Source of the DNA: JAQXGO01 sp045592445
GTDB lineage: Bacteria > Bacillota > Clostridia > UMGS1883 > UMGS1540
Assembly (NCBI GenBank): GCA_045592445.1
Contig: JAZNUV010000002.1
Span: 1-49,927 of the forward strand
DNA length: 49,927 bases
Direction: 5' to 3'
In this document: positions 49,880 to 49,927 of the stretch, in pieces
Position numbering within the stretch: the first letter of the stretch is position 1
How the letters are laid out: each line of letters opens with the position of its first letter
The notes under the pieces: model-generated
Databases searched by the model: none
Told to the model about the DNA's origin: nothing
What the model saw: the letters and a program-made list of their open reading frames with translations, nothing else
Translations under genes and position numbers: made by a program

Positions 49880-49927
49880 AAAATTCCGCTGCGGGGCAGC
49901 GACCGGACTTTGAAAATTAGATAGCGT

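Overview
The window is the replication-origin region of a Gram-positive bacterium of the class Clostridia (Bacillota). The evidence is the gene order dnaA-dnaN-yaaA-recF-remB-gyrB-gyrA, a WhiA/GlmR pair, ParA/ParB (Soj/Spo0J) next to the origin, seryl-tRNA synthetase shortly after parB, AGGAGG-type ribosome sites and a broken but recognisable sporulation sigma-G gene. The exact genus cannot be read from the sequence.

Layout. (1) 1-13551, minus strand: one leftward replichore arm, dnaA-dnaN-yaaA-recF-remB-gyrB-gyrA-glmR-whiA-pgeF, then a solute-binding lipoprotein and a DUF1015 gene cut by the window edge. (2) 13552-13948: 397 bp with no gene, holding a DnaA-box cluster, the dnaA promoter and two perfect parS palindromes. 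A second origin element lies between dnaA and dnaN (12142-12240), so the origin looks bipartite as in Bacillus. The rpmH-rnpA-yidC genes that usually flank dnaA are absent. (3) 13949-19409, plus strand: parA, parB, a small membrane coiled-coil protein, serS, a CapA-like protein and an AEC carrier. (4) 19527-22289, minus strand: tagaturonate epimerase UxaE and a SulP transporter without a STAS domain. (5) 22411-43564, plus strand: a 21-kb glycan locus behind one strong promoter. (6) 43594-46096: a membrane-anchored unknown protein with an operator-like palindrome at its promoter, then a PIG-L deacetylase and a NagB-like protein. (7) 46109-49657: truncated sigG, proton-pumping pyrophosphatase and a second AEC carrier. 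(8) The last 180 bases carry twin consensus promoters and a leader resembling those before 16S rRNA genes, so an rRNA operon probably starts just past the window.

How the glycan locus works together. The first gene is a CapM-type priming transferase and genes near the end are capE-capF-capG, which make UDP-N-acetyl-L-fucosamine. The likely first sugar on undecaprenyl phosphate is therefore FucNAc. Between them are seven glycosyltransferases or glycosyltransferase domains, an EpsG-type polymerase and a Wzx flippase. Four less usual genes point to a non-sugar or acidic decoration: an HpcH/HpaI-type aldolase, an Ldh_2-family 2-keto-acid dehydrogenase, a GT2 fused to a pyruvyl transferase, and a 415-residue QueC-like PP-loop protein with a four-cysteine zinc-type site. 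The hypothesis that these enzymes build and amidate (or otherwise activate) a hydroxy- or keto-acid group on the glycan is the most novel idea offered here; it is inference.

Other points worth attention are a sigma-G-type promoter in front of the truncated sigG, with its -10 inside the preceding terminator loop; a similar promoter-in-terminator arrangement at uxaE; and a NagB-like enzyme that has lost one catalytic acid.
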